From Hydractinia symbiolongicarpus (taxonomy: Eukaryota > Cnidaria > Hydrozoa > Anthoathecata > Hydractiniidae): a stretch of 64,000 nucleotides of DNA. A program made the translations under genes and the position numbers. The notes beneath the pieces are model-generated. The model saw nothing but the letters and a program-made list of their open reading frames with translations, was not told the origin of the DNA and searched no databases. Location: NCBI RefSeq assembly GCF_029227915.1, contig NC_079880.1, positions 1,862,001 through 1,926,000 on the forward strand, read 5' to 3'. Below, piece after piece: positions 40,491 through 53,521 of this stretch; positions within the stretch are counted from its first letter, which is position 1, and every line of letters begins with the position of its first letter.

Positions 40491-43400
40491 CTGTGAGTAA
40501 ACTCATTTCCAGAACGATTTTTTAAATTATTTTTTCACCACTAAAACGCATAAGACTTGTAGTTTTTAAAAATGTTTTCATTTTTGATGAGACGCTGAAT
40601 AAAAGAAGTTTAATCGCCGGCAAATGAAAACCCGCGATTTCCCGTAAATCCCGGCTTGGTCCGTATAGTCAAAAGTATACAAAGAAAGTACCCAGGGAGT
40701 AAACTCATTTCCCGAACGATTTTTTAAATTATTTTTTCACCACTAAAACGCCTGAGACTTGTAGTTTTCAAAAATGTTTTCATTTTTGATGAGACGCTGG
40801 ATAAAAGCAGTTTAATCGCCGGCAAACGAAAACCCGTGATTTCCCGTAAATCCCGGGCTTGGCACGTATAGTCGAATGTATACAAAGAAAGTACCCTGTG
40901 AGTAAACTAATTTCCAGAACGATTTTTTAAATTATTTTTTCACCACTAAAACGCATAAGATTTGTAGTTTTTAAAAATGTTTTCATTTTTGATGAGACGC
41001 TGAATAAAAGCAGTTTAATCGCCGGCAAACGAAAACCTGCGATTTCCCGTAAATCCCGGGCTTGGCACGTATAGTCGAATGTATACAAAGAAAGTACCCT
41101 GTGAGTAAACTCATTTTCAGAACGATTTTTTAAATTATTTTTTCACCACTAAAACGCATAAGACTTGTAGTTTTCAAAAGTGTTTTCATTTTTGATGAGA
41201 CGCTGAATAAAAGCAGTTTAATCGCCGGCAAACGAAAACCTGCGATTTCCCTAAATCCCGGACTCGGCCCGTATAGTCAAAAGTATACAAAGAAAGTACC
41301 CAGGGAGTAAACTCATTTCCAGAACGATTTTTTAAATTATTTTTTCACCACTAAAACGCATAAGACTTGAAGTTTTTAAAAGTGTTTTCATTTTTGATGA
41401 GACGCTGAATAAAAGAAGTTTAATCGCCGGCAAACAAAAACCCGCAATTTCCCGTAAATCCCGGGCTTGGCCCGTATAGTCAAAAGTATACAAAGAAAGT
41501 ACCCAGGGAGTAAACTCATTTCCCGAACGATTTTTTAAATTATTTTTTCACCACTAAAACGCATGAGACTTGTAGTTTTCAAAAATGTTTTCATTTTTAA
41601 TGAGACGCTGAATAAAAGAAGTTTAATCGCCGGCAAACGAAAACCCGCGTTTTTCCGTAAATCCCGGGCTTGGCCCGTATAGTCAAAAGTATACAAAAAA
41701 AAAGTACCCAGGGAGTAAACTCATTTCCCGAACGATTTTTTAAATTATTTTTTCACCATTAAAACGCATGAGACTTGTATTTTTTAAAAATGTTTTCATT
41801 TTTGATGAGACGCTGAATAAAAGAAGTTTAATCGCCGGCAAACAAAAACCCGCGATTTCCCGTAAATCCCGGGCTTGGCCCGTATAGTCAAAAGTATACA
41901 AAGAAAGTACCCAGGGAGTAAACTCATTTCCCGAACGATTTTTTAAATTATTTTTTCACCACTAAAACGCATGAGACTTGTAGTTTTTAAAAATGTTTTC
42001 ATTTTTGATGAGACGCTGAATAAATGAAGTTTAATCGCCGGCAAACGAAAACCTGCGATTTCCCGTAAATCCTGGACTCTGCCCGTATAGTCAAAAGAAT
42101 ACAAAGAAACTACGCAGGTAGTAAACTCATTTCCCGAACGATTTTTTTAATTATTTTTTCACCACTAAAACGCATGAGACTTGTAGTTTTCAAAAATGTT
42201 TTCATTTTTGATGAGACGCTGAATAAAAGCAGTTTAATCGCCGGCGAACGAAAACCTGCGATTTCCCGTAAATCCCGGGCTTGGCACGTATAGTCGAATG
42301 TATACAAAGAAAGTACCCTGTGAGTAAACTCATTTCCAGAACGATTTTTTAAATTATTTTTTCACCACTAAAACGCATAAGACTTGTAGTTTTTAAAAAT
42401 GTTTTCATTTTTGATGAGACGCTGAATAAAAGAAGTTTAATCGCCGGCAAATGAAAACCCGCGATTTCCCGTAAATCCCGGCTTGGTCCGTATAGTCAAA
42501 AGTATACAAAGAAAGTACCCAGGGAGTAAACTCATTTCCCGAACGATTTTTTAAATTATTTTTTCACCACTAAAACGCCTGAGACTTGTAGTTTTCAAAA
42601 ATGTTTTCATTTTTGATGAGACGCAGAATAAAAGCAGTTTAATCGCCGGCAAACGAAAACCCGTGATTTCCCGTAAATCCCGGGCTTGGCACGTATAGTC
42701 GAATGTATACAAAGAAAGTACCCTGTGAGTAAACTAATTTCCAGAACGATTTTTTAAATTATTTTTTCACCACTAAAACGCATAAGATTTGTAGTTTTTA
42801 AAAATGTTTTCATTTTTGATGAGACGCTGAATAAAAGAAGTTTAATCGCCGGCAAACGAAAACCCGCGATTTCCCGTAAATCCCGGCTTGGTCCGTATAG
42901 TCAAAAGTATACAAAGAAAGTACCCAGGGAGTAAACTCATTTCCCGAACGATTTTTTAAATTATTTTTCACCACTAAAACGCCTGAGACTTGTAGTTTTC
43001 AAAAATGTTTTCATTTTTGATGAGACGCAGAATAAAAGCAGTTTAATCGCCGGCAAACGAAAACCCGTGATTTCCCGTAAATCCCGGGCTTGGCACGTAT
43101 AGTCGAATGTATACAAAGAAAGTACCCTGTGAGTAAACTAATTTCCAGAACGATTTTTTAAATTATTTTTTCACCACTAAAACGCATAAGATTTGTAGTT
43201 TTTAAAAATGTTTTCATTTTTGATGAGACGCTGAATAAAAGAAGTTTAATCGCCGGCAAACGAAAACCCGCGATTTCCCTTAAATCCCGGCTTGGTCCGT
43301 ATAGTCAGAAGTATACAAAGAAAGTACCCAAGGAGTAAACTCATTTCCCGAACGATTTTTTAAATTATTTTTTCACCACTAAAACGCATGAGACTTGTAG

Positions 43401-44150
43401 TTTTCAAAAATGTTTTCATTTTTGATGAGACGCTGAATAAAAGAAGTTTAATCGCCGGCAAACGAAAACCCGCGTTTTTCCGTAAATCCCGGGCTTGGCC
43501 GTATAGTCAAAAGTATACAAAAAAAGTAACCAGGGAGTAAACTCATTTCCCGAACGATTTTTTATATTATTTTTTCACCACTAAAACGCATGAGACTTGT
43601 AGTTTTCAAAAATGTTTTCATTTTTGATGAGACGCTGAATAAAAGCAGTTTAATCGCCGGCAAACGAAAACCTGCGATTTCCCTAAATCCTGGACTCGGC
43701 CCGTATAGTCAAAAGTATACAAAGAAAGTACCCAGGGAGTAAACTCATTTCCAGAACGATTTTTTAAATTATTTTTTCACCACTAAAACGCATAAGACTT
43801 GAAGTTTTTAAAAATGTTTTCATTTTTGATGAGACGCTGAATAAAAGAAGTTTAATCGCCGGCAAACAAAAACCCGCGATTTCATGTAAATCCCGGGCTT
43901 GGCCCGTATAGTCAAAAGTATACAAAGAAAGTACCCAGGGAGTAAACTCATTTCCCGAACAATTTTTTAAATTATTTTTTCACCACTAAAACGCATGAGA
44001 CTTGTAGTTTTCAAAAATGTTTTCATTTTTGATGAGACGCTGAATAAAAGCAGTTTAATCGCCGGCAAACGAAAACCCGTGATTTCCCGTAAATCCCGGG
44101 CTTGGCACGTAAAGTCGAATGTAAACAAAGAAAGTACCCTGTGAGTAAAC
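36830..44150 (-). repeat. 26-monomer higher-order duplication (about 5275 bp)
   Basis: Variant pairs at a constant offset: actacgcaggtag at 36833 and 42109 (5276), cgcagaat at 37346 and 42622 (5276) and at 37751 and 43026 (5275), and the aaagtcgaatgtaaac variant at 38837 and 44111 (5274). The same actacgcaggtag variant also occurs at 30741, 6092 bp (30 monomers) before 36833. The duplicated tract is at least about 2 kb long (36.8-38.9 against 42.1-44.1 kb). Confidence 0.85.
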
Positions 44151-44239
44151 TAATTTCCAGAACGATTTTTTAAATTATTTTTTCACCACTAAAACGCATA
44201 AGATTTGTAGTTTTTAAAAATGTTTTCATTTTTGATGAG

Positions 44240-47080
44240 ACGCTGAATAAAAGCAGTTTAATCGCCGGCAAACGAAAACCTGCGATTTCCCTAAATCCCG
44301 GACTCGGCCCGTATAGTCAAAAGTATACAAAGAAAGTACCCAGGGAGTAAACTCATTTGCAGAACGATTTTTTAAATTATTTTTTCACCACTAAAACGCA
44401 TAAGACTTGAAGTTTTTAAAAATGTTTTCATTTTTGATGAGACGCTGAATAAAAGAAGTTTAATCGCCGGCAAACAAAAACCCGCGATTTCCCGTAAATC
44501 CCGGGCTTGGCCCGTATAGTCAAAAGTATACAAAGAAAGTACCCAGGGAGTAAACTCATTTCCCGAACAATTTTTTAAATTATTTTTTCACCACTAAAAC
44601 GCATGAGACTTGTAGTTTTTAAAAATGTTTTCATTTTTGATGAGACGCTGAATAAAAGAAGTTTAATCGCCGGCAAACGAAAACCCGCGTTTTTCCGTAA
44701 ATCCTGGGCTTGGCCCGTATAGTCAAAAGTATACAAAAAAAAGTACCCAGGGAGTAAACTCATTTCCCGAACGATTTTTTAAATTATTTTTTCACCACTA
44801 AAACGCATGAGACTTGTAGTTTTTAAAAATGTTTTCATTTTTGATGAGACGCTGAATAAATGAAGTTTAATCGCCGGCAAACGAAAACCTGCGATTTCCC
44901 GTAAATCCTGGACTCGGCCCGTATAGTCAAAAGTATACAAAGAAACTACCCAGGGAGTAAACTCATTTCCCGAACGATTTTTTTAATTATTTTTTCACCA
45001 CTAAAACGCATGAGACTTGCAGTTTTCAAAAATGTTTTCATTTTTGATGAGACGCTGAATAAAAGCAGTATAATCGCCGGCAAACGAAAACCTGCGATTT
45101 CCCGTAAATCCCGGGCTTGGCACGTATAGTCGAATGTATACAAAGAAAGTACCCTGTGAGTAAACTCATTTCCAGAACGATTTTTTAAATTATTTTTTCA
45201 CCACTAAAACGCATAAGACTTGTAGTTTTTGAAAATGTTTTCATTTTTAATGAGACGCTGAATAAAAGAAGTTTAATCGCCGGCAAACGAAAACCCGCGA
45301 TTTCCCGTAAATCCCGGCTTGGTCCGTATAGTCAAAAGTATACAAAGAAAGTACCCAGGGAGTAAACTCATTTCCCGAACGATTTTTTAAATTATTTTTT
45401 CACCACTAAAACGCATGAGACTTGTAGTTTTCAAAAATGTTTTCATTTTTGATGAGACGCTGAATAAAAGAAGTTTAATCGCCGGCAAACGAAAACCCGC
45501 GTTTTTCCGTAAATCCCGGGCTTGGCCCGTATAGTCAAAAGTATACAAAAAAAAGTACCCAGGGAGTAAACTCATTTCCCGAACGATTTTTTATATTATT
45601 TTTTCACCACTAAAACGCATGAGACTTGTAGTTTTCAAAAATGTTTTCATTTTTGATGAGACGCTGAATAAAAGCAGTTTAATCGCCGGCAAACGAAAAC
45701 CTGCGATTTCCCTAAATCCCGGACTCGGCCCGTATAGTCAAAAGTATACAAAGAAAGTACCCAGGGAGTAAACTCATTTGCAGAACGATTTTTTAAATTA
45801 TTTTTTCACCACTAAAACGCATAAGACTTGAAGTTTTTAAAAATGTTTTCATTTTTGATGAGACGCTGAATAAAAGAAGTTTAATCGCCGGCAAACAAAA
45901 ACCCGCGATTTCCCGTAAATCCCGGGCTTGGCCCGTATAGTCAAAAGTATACAAAGAAAGTACCCAGGGAGTAAACTCATTTCCCGAACAATTTTTTAAA
46001 TTATTTTTTCACCACTAAAACGCATGAGACTTGTAGTTTTTAAAAATGTTTTCATTTTTGATGAGACGCTGAATAAAAGAAGTTTAATCGCCGGCAAACG
46101 AAAACCCGCGTTTTTCCGTAAATCCCGGGCTTGGCCCGTATAGTCAAAAGTATACAAAAAAAAGTACCCAGGGAGTAAACTCATTTCCCGAACGATTTTT
46201 TAAATTATTTTTTCACCACTAAAACGCATGAGACTTGTAGTTTTTAAAAATGTTTTCATTTTTGATGAGACGCTGAATAAATGAAGTTTAATCGCCGGCA
46301 AACGAAAACCTGCGATTTCCCGTAAATCCTGGACTCGGCCCGTATAGTCAAAAGTATACAAAGAAACTACCCAGGGAGTAAACTCATTTCCCGAACGATT
46401 TTTTTAATTATTTTTTCACCACTAAAACGCATTAGACTTGCAGTTTTCAAAAATGTTTTCATTTTTGATGAGACGCTGAATAAAAGCAGTATAATCGCCG
46501 GCAAACGAAAACCTGCGATTTCCCGTAAATCCCGGGCTTGGCACGTATAGTCGAATGTATACAAAGAAAGTACCCTGTGAGTAAACTCATTTCCAGAACG
46601 ATTTTTTAAATTATTTTTTCACCACTAAAACGCATAAGACTTGTAGTTTTTGAAAATGTTTTCATTTTTAATGAGACGCTGAATAAAAGAAGTTTAATCG
46701 CCGGCAAACGAAAACCCGCGATTTCCCGTAAATCCCGGCTTGGTCCGTATAGTCAAAAGTATACAAAGAAAGTACCCAGGGAGTAAACTCATTTCCCGAA
46801 CGATTTTTTAAATTATTTTTTCACCACTAAAACGCCAGAGACTTGTAGTTTTCAAAAATGTTTTCATTTTTTATGAGACTCTGAATAAAAGCAGTTTAAT
46901 CGCCGGCAAACGAAAACCCGCGATTTCCCGTAAATCCCGGGCTTGGCACGTATAGTCGAATGTATACAAAGAAAGTACCCTGTAAGTAAACTAATTTCCA
47001 GAACGATTTTTTAAATTATTTTTTCACCACTAAAACGCATAAGATTTGTAGTTTTTAAAAATGTTTTCATTTTTGATGAG
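44240..47080 (-). repeat. 7-monomer higher-order unit in two tandem copies
   Basis: Offset of 1421 bp: actcatttgcagaacg has its variant g at 44359 and 45780, the monomers at 44575 and 45996 match, and those at 44946 and 46367 match, including the rare agcagtataatcg. The copies are close to 44240-45660 and 45661-47080. The copies differ at single sites such as atgagacttgc (about 45009) and attagacttgc (about 46431). Confidence 0.83.
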
Positions 47081-47199
47081 ACGCTGAATAAAAAAAGTTT
47101 CATCGCCGGCAAACGAAAACCCGCGATTTCCCGTAAATCCCGGCTTGGTCTGTATAGTCAAAAGTATACAAAGAAAGTACTCAGGGAGTAAACTCATTT

Positions 47200-50100
47200 C
47201 CCGAACGATTTTTTAAATTATTTTTTCACCACTAAAACGCATGAGACTTGTACTTTTCAAAAATGTTTTCATTTTTGATAAGACGCTGAATAAAAGAAGT
47301 TTAATCGCCGGCAAACGAAAACCCGCGTTTTTCCGTAAATCCCGGGCTTGGCCCGAATAGTCAAAAGTATACAAAAAAAAGTACCCAGGGAGTAAACTCA
47401 TTTCCCGAACGATTTTTTGTATTATTTTTTCACCACTAAAACGCATGAGACTTGTAGTTTTCAAAAATGTTTTCATTTTTGATGAGACGCTGAATAAAAG
47501 CAGTTTAATCGCCGGCAAACAAAAACCTGCGATTTCCCTAAATCCTGGACTCGGCCCGTATAGTCAAAAGTATACAAAGAAAGTACCCAGGGAGTAAACT
47601 CATTTCCAGAACGATTTTTTAAATTATTTTTTCACCACTAAAACGCATGAGACTTGTAGTTTTTAAAAATGTTTTCATTTTTGATGAGACGCTGAATAAA
47701 TGAAGTTTAATCGCCGGCAAACGAAAACCTGCGATTTCCCGTAAATCCCGGGCTTGGCCCGTATAGTCAAAAGTATACAAAGAAAGTACCCAGGGAGTAA
47801 ACTCATTTCCCGAACGATTTTTTAAATTATTTTTTCACCACTAAAACGCATGAGACTTGTAGTTTTCAAAAATGTTTTCATTTTTGATGAGACGCTGAAT
47901 AAAAGAAGTTTAATCGCCGGCAAACGAAAACCCGCGTTTTTCCGTAAATCCCGGGCTTGGCCCGTATAGTCAAAAGTATACAAAAAAAAGTACCCAGGCA
48001 GTAAACTCATTTCCCGAACGATTTTTTAAATTATTTTTTCACCACTAAAACGCATGAGACTTGTAGTTTTTAAAAATGTTTTCATTTTTGATGAGACGCT
48101 GAATAAATGAAGTTTAATCGCCGGCAAACGAAAACCTGCGATTTCCCGTAAATGCTGGACTCGGCCCGTATAGTCAAAAGTATACAAAGAAACTACCCAG
48201 GGAGTAAACTCATTTCCCGAACGATTTTTTTAATTATTTTTTCACCACTAAAACGCATGAGACTTGCAGTTTTCAAAAATGTTTTCATTTTTGATGAGAC
48301 GCTGAATAAAAGCAGTTTAATCGCCGGCAAACAAAAAACCTGCGATTTCCCGTAAATCCCGGGCTTGGCACGTATAGTCGAATGTATACAAAGGAAGTAC
48401 CCTGTGAGTAAACTCATTTCCAGAACGATTTTTTAAATTATTTTTTCATCACCAAAACGCATAAGACTTGTAGTTTTTGAAAATGTTTTCATTTTTGATG
48501 AGACGCTGAATAAAAGAAGTTTAATCGCCGGCAAACGAAAACCCGCGATTTCCCGTAAATTCCGGCTTGGTCCGTATAGTCAAAAGTATACAAAGAAAGT
48601 ACCCAGGGAGTAAACTCATTTCCCGAACGATTTTTTAAATTATTTTTTCACCACTAAAACGCCAGAGACTTGTAGTTTTCAAAAATGTTTTCATTTTTGA
48701 TGACACGCTGAATAAAAGCAGTTTAATTGCCCGCAAACGAAAACCCGCGATTTCCCGTAAATCCCGGGCTTGGCACGTATAGTCGAATGTATACGAAGAA
48801 AGTACCCTGTGAGTAAACTAATTTCCAGAACGATTTTTTAAATTATTTTTTCACCACTAAAACGCATAAGATTTGTAGTTTTTAAAAATGTTTTCATTTT
48901 TGATGAGACGCTGAATAAAAAAAGTTTCATCGCCGGCAAACGAAAACCCGCGATTTCCCGTAAATCCTGGCTTGGTCCGTATAGTCAAAAGTATACAAAG
49001 AAAGTACCCAGGGAGTAAACTCATTTCCCGAACGATTTTTTAAATTATTTTTTCACCACTAAAACGCATGAGACTTGTACTTTTCAAAAATGTTTTCATT
49101 TTTGATAAGACGCTGAATAAAAGAAGTTTAATCGCCGGCAAACGAAAACCCGCGTTTTTCCGTAAATCCCGGGCTTGGCCCGAATAGTCAAAAGTATACA
49201 AAAAAAAGTACCCAGGGAGTAAACTCATTTCCCGAACGATTTTTTGTATTATTTTTTCACCACTAAAACGCATGAGACTTGTAGTTTTCAAAAATGTTTT
49301 CATTTTTGATGAGACGCTGAATAAAAGCAGTTTAATCGCCGGCAAACGAAAACCTGCGATTTCCCTAAATCCCGGACTCGGCCCGTATAGTCAAAAGTAT
49401 ACAAAGAAAGTACCCAGGGAGTAAACTCATTTCCAGAACGATTTTTTAAATTATTTTTTCACCACTAAAACGCATGAGACTTGTAGTTTTTAAAAATGTT
49501 TTCATTTTTGATGAGACGCTGAATAAATGAAGTTTAATCGCCGGCAAACGAAAACCTGCGATTTCCCGTAAATCCTGGACTCGGCCCGTATAGTCAAAAG
49601 TATACAAAGAAACTACCCAGGGAGTAAACTCATTTCCCGAACGATTTTTTTAATTATTTTTTCACCACTAAAACGCATGAGACTTGCAGTTTCCAAAAAT
49701 GTTTTCATTTTTAATGAGACGCTGAATAAAAGCAGTTTAATCGCCGGCAAACGAAAACCCGCGATTTCCCGTAAATCTCGGGCTTGGCACGTATAGTCGA
49801 ATGTATACAAAGAAAGTACCCTGTGAGTAAACTAATTTCCAGAACGATTTTTTAAATTATTTTTTCACCACTAAAACGCATAAGATTTGTAGTTTTTAAA
49901 AATGTTTTCATTTTTGATGAGACGCTGAATAAAAAAAGTTTCATCGCCGGCAAACGAAAACCCGCGATTTCCCGTAAATCCCGGCTTGGTCCGTATAGTC
50001 AAAAGTATACAAAGAAAGTACCCAGGGAGTAAACTCATTTCCTGAACGATTTTTTAAATTATTTTTTCACCACTAAAACGCATGAGACTTGTACTTTTCA

Positions 50101-51250
50101 AAAATGTTTTCATTTTTGATAAGACGCTGAATAAAAGAAGTTTAATCGCCGGCAAACGAAAACCCGCGTTTTTCCGTAAATCCCGGGCTTGGCCCGAATA
50201 GTCAAAAGTATACAAAAAAAAGTACCCAGGGAGTAAACTCATTTCCCGAACGATTTTTTGTATTGTTTTTTCACCACTAAAACGCATGAGACTTGTAGTT
50301 TTCAAAAATGTTTTCATTTTTGATGAGACGCTGAATAAAAGCAGTTTAATCGCCGGCAAACGAAAACCTGCGATTTCCCTAAATCCCGGACTCGGCCCGT
50401 ATAGTCAAAAGTATACAAAGAAAGTACCCAGGGAGTAAACTCATTTCCAGAACGATTTTTTAAATTATTTTTTCACCACTAAAACGCATAAGACTTGAAG
50501 TTTTTAAAAATGTTTTCATTTTTGATGAGACGCTGAATAAAAGCAGTTTAATCGCCGGCAAACGAAAACCCGCGATTTCCCGTAAATCCCGGGCTTGGCA
50601 CGTATAGTCGAATGTATACAAAAAAAGTACCCTGTGAGTAATCTAATTTCCAGAACGATTTTTTAAATTATTTTTTCACCACTAAAACGCATAAGATTTG
50701 TAGTTTTTAAAAATGTTTTCATTTTTGATGAGACGCTGAATAAAAGAAGTTTAATCGCCGGCAAACGAAAACCCGCGATTTCCCGTAAATCCCGGCTTGG
50801 TCCGTATAGTCAAAAGTATACAAAGAAATTACCCAGGGAGTAAACTCATTTCCCGAACGATTTTTTAAATTTTTTTTTCACCACTAAAACGCAAGAGACT
50901 TGTAGTTTTGAAAAATGTTTTCATTTTTGATGAGACGCTGAATAAAAGAAGTTTAATCGCCGGCAAACGAAAATCGCGTTTTTCCGTAAATCCCGGGCTT
51001 GGCCCGTATAGTCAAAAGTATACAAAAAAAAGTACCCAGGGAGTAAACTCATTTCCCGAACGATTTTTTAAATTATTTTTTCACCACTATAACGCATGAG
51101 ACTTGTAGTTTTCAAAAATGTTTTCATTTTTGATGAGACGCTGAATAAAAGCAGTTTAATCGCCGGCAAACGAAAACCTGCGATTTCCCTAAATCCCGGA
51201 CTCGGCCCGTATAGTCAAAAGTATACAAAGAAAGTACCCAGGAAGTAAAC
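47200..51250 (-). repeat. 9- and 5-monomer higher-order repeats
   Basis: The private variant cccgaatagtc occurs with its g at 47355, 49182 and 50196, offsets of 1827 (9 monomers) and 1014 (5 monomers). Linked variants tacttttcaaaaatg and gataagacgc lie in the same monomer each time, and ttttttgtatt in the next. The same variant group reappears beyond the island at 60401 and 61009, so satellite on both sides of the island shares recent ancestry. Confidence 0.83.
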
Positions 51251-52350
51251 TCATTTCTAGAACGATTTTTTAAATTATTTTTTCACCACTAAAACGCATA
51301 AGACTTGAAGTTTTTAAAAATGTTTTCATTTTTGATGAGACGCTGAATAAAAGAAGTTTAATCGCCGGCAAACAAAAACCCGCGATTTCCCGTAAATCCC
51401 GGGCTTGGCCCGTATAGTCAAAAGTATACAAAGACAGTACCCAGGGAGTAAACTCATTTCCCGAACGATTTTTTATATTATTTTTTTACCACTAAAACGC
51501 ATGAGACTTGTAGTTTTCAAAAATGTTTTCATTTTTGATGAGACGCTGAATAAAAGAAGTTTAATCGCCGGCAAACGAAAACCCGCGTTTTTCCGTAAAT
51601 CCCGGGCTTGGCCCGTATAGTCAAAAGTATGCAAAAAAAAAGTACCCAGGGAGTAAACTCATTTCCCGAACGATTTTTTAAATTATTTTTTCACCACTAT
51701 AACGCATGAGACTTGTAGTTTTCAAAAATGTTTTCATTTTTGATGAGACGCTGAATAAAAGCAGTTTAATCGCCGGCAAACGAAAACCTGCGATTTCCCT
51801 AAATCCCGGACTCGGCCCGTATAGTCAAAAGTATACAAAGAAAGTACGCAGGGAGTAAACTCATTTCTAGAACGATTTTTTAAATTATTTTTTCACCACT
51901 AAAACGCATAAGACTTGAAGTTTTTAAAAATGTTTTCATTTTTGATGAGACGCTGAATAAAAGAAGTTTTATCGCCGGCAAACAAAAACCCGCGATTTCC
52001 CGTAAATCCCGGGCTTGGCCCGTATAGTCAAAAGTATACAAAGACAGTACCCAGGGAGTAAACTCATTTCCCGAGCGATTTTTTATATTATTTTTTTACC
52101 ACTAAACGCATGAGACTTTGTAGTTTTCCAAAATATTTTCATATTTGATGGGACGCTGAATAAAAGAAGTTTAATCGCCGGCAAACGAAAATCCGCGATT
52201 TCCCGTAAATCCCGGACTCGGCCCGTATAGTCAAAAGTATACAAAGAAAGTACCCAGGGAGTAAACTCATTTCCCGAACGATTTTTTAAATTACTTTTTC
52301 ACCACTAAAATGCATGAGACTTGTAGTTTTTAAAAATGTTTTCATTTTTG
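51230..52350 (-). repeat. 3-monomer repeat and the last monomers before the island
   Basis: The variant tcatttctagaacg at 51251 and 51861 marks a 610-bp (3-monomer) duplication. The segment from about 52041 to 52350 carries the combination gacagtaccc, ttttaccactaaacgc, atatttgatggg, ttactttttcacc and aaaatgcatgag. That combination is found again, unbroken, at 57381-57689. The final monomer stops at 52350 after ttcatttttg. Confidence 0.85.
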
Positions 52351-52357
52351 CGGAGAG
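52348..52357 (+). repeat. Left copy of 10-bp terminal inverted repeat
   Basis: TTGCGGAGAG at the left island boundary. Its exact inverse CTCTCCGCAA is at 54625-54634. The first three bases could equally be the end of the satellite monomer. Confidence 0.6.
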
Positions 52358-52364
52358 AAGCGGA

Positions 52365-52380
52365 GGGCGCGTCAGCGCCC
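52365..52380. other. GC-rich perfect hairpin near left island end
   Basis: GGGCGC, loop GTCA, GCGCCC: a 6-bp perfect stem in an otherwise AT-rich region, 15 bp inside the left end. It is surrounded by purine-rich repeats of gcggag (aagcggaggg, gtagcggagcc). A structural role at an element terminus is inferred. Confidence 0.7.
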
Positions 52381-52439
52381 GGAGCGTAGCGGAGCCCATT
52401 TCCTCATTAAATAAGCCAAATATAAGGGACGGAGGAGAG

Positions 52440-52464
52440 TGTATAGGATTTCCGCACCTATACA
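52440..52464. other. 8-bp perfect stem-loop
   Basis: TGTATAGG (52440-52447), a 9-nt loop, then CCTATACA (52457-52464). A weaker 5-bp stem follows (CCAGT 52508-52512, ACTGG 52520-52524). No terminator-like T run follows either, and no role is assigned. Confidence 0.65.
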
Positions 52465-52524
52465 TCAAAATTTTCAATTTTCGTAGGACGTTTTTCGACT
52501 GGGTTGCCCAGTAGCTTACACTGG

Positions 52525-52700
52525 TCATTTTCCCCGTAAATTTATGATTCAGCGAGACAAAATCTAAGGTACGGCGATGGAGTGCTTTTGTTATTTTTAA
52601 AGATGGGCTAGTGGGGATTTCCAGTTGAGATTAAGTTAGCTTTAGCCATGTGATATATGGTCACTTTGACTAATATCATGTGACTTTTTCTCGGATAACA
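52525..52700. other. Non-satellite stretch with no recognised feature
   Basis: Ordinary AT-rich sequence between the left hairpins and the TAGC-rich tract. I see no open frame with protein-like composition, no RNA gene and no match to the satellite. Confidence 0.5.
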
Positions 52701-53430
52701 TAGCGCCTCAAACTCAAACTTTAATCTAAGCTAGCTATATCGCAGCCGAAGGAGGAAGGGTTTGTTCAAGAAAATGAAGAAAGGGTATGTTTAGCTCGCT
52801 TGTATATCACTATTTTTTACATGTAATGAACCCATTCTTATTCTCACTCACACCTAAAGCTAGCTAGCTTAAAACTGCAGATTTAGATAGAATAATAATA
52901 GAACTTAGATAGCATTTAGCTACCTAGCTACTGTAAGAGTTAGCTAGCATAAAAACAAACAAACAATGCAATATAGCTAGCATAAAACTAGCTACAAAGC
53001 TTGCAGAAAATTAACTACTTAGCTGGGATAGAACTACCCATGTAGCTAGCAATAAATTGCTATTTTTGCTGGCATAAAATCAGCAACATAGCTAGCATAG
53101 AAAAATTGTTTGAGACTGATTTTCTACCTATCCTCTATCTAGCTAGCTATTATACATAGCTATATACTACACAGTGAGTGAGATAATTCTACTCTGTAGG
53201 AATGTCCCATCATACAGCTTGTTCTAGCTACAATCGTCCACAAAATGGCCAAACATAGCCAGCTAGATATTTTGCAGATAGTATATAAATGTTTATATAC
53301 AGGTATGTCACGTGTAATTGTTTACGTTGCTTAGCCACAAATGGGCAGTTCTTAACATTAAGAGGGAATAGAGAGCTATATTTTCGTGGAAGGTTGTAGC
53401 TAGCTATATATATTGTACACACGTCAGGAA
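52700..53430. repeat. TAGC-rich low-complexity region
   Basis: Degenerate tract with very many TAGCTAGC/AGCTAGCT cores, for example at 52861-52870, 52918-52930, 53137-53150 and 53397-53406, often preceded by cataaaa. The words are self-complementary, so the tract has high palindrome density but no strict period. Open frames crossing it (including a 64-codon one at 53228-53422 on the minus strand) have no recognisable composition and are not called. Confidence 0.75.
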
Positions 53431-53501
53431 ATAAACTTTTTTAACCCTGCCGCTGAGCATACATCAGTGCAGCTTAAGTTGCAGAAGCGAAAATTATTTC
53501 A

Positions 53502-53521
53502 ATATATATATATATATATAT
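53502..53521. repeat. (AT)10 microsatellite
   Basis: Uninterrupted AT dinucleotide run of 20 bp. Confidence 0.95.

Larger units (their letters stand above)
19689..52350 (-). repeat. 203-bp satellite array, - orientation
   Basis: The same satellite family as 1-19688, now on the minus strand, about 161 monomers with mean spacing near 203.0 bp (35 periods between 33177 and 40283). Landmarks on the + strand are the complements of those in the first block: catttcccgaacgattttt, gtatacaaagaaagtaccc, gtttaatcgccggcaaacg, gagacgctgaataaa. Much of it carries a subfamily with a run of A between gtatac and gtaccc, together with cgcgtttttccg. The B-like subtype (ttttaccactaaacgc, atatttgatggg) appears at both ends of this block (about 20200-20290 and 52080-52160). 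No gene or foreign insertion is seen inside. Confidence 0.98.

Noticed and set aside
52286-52528. 80-codon minus-strand and 66-codon plus-strand open frames over the left island junction
   Set aside because: They overlap each other on opposite strands, cross from satellite into the island and have no recognisable domain. The hairpins and GC-rich terminus explain the composition.
53228-53422. 64-codon minus-strand frame in the TAGC-rich tract
   Set aside because: Low-complexity sequence, no domain, no neighbouring exon signals that I can support.
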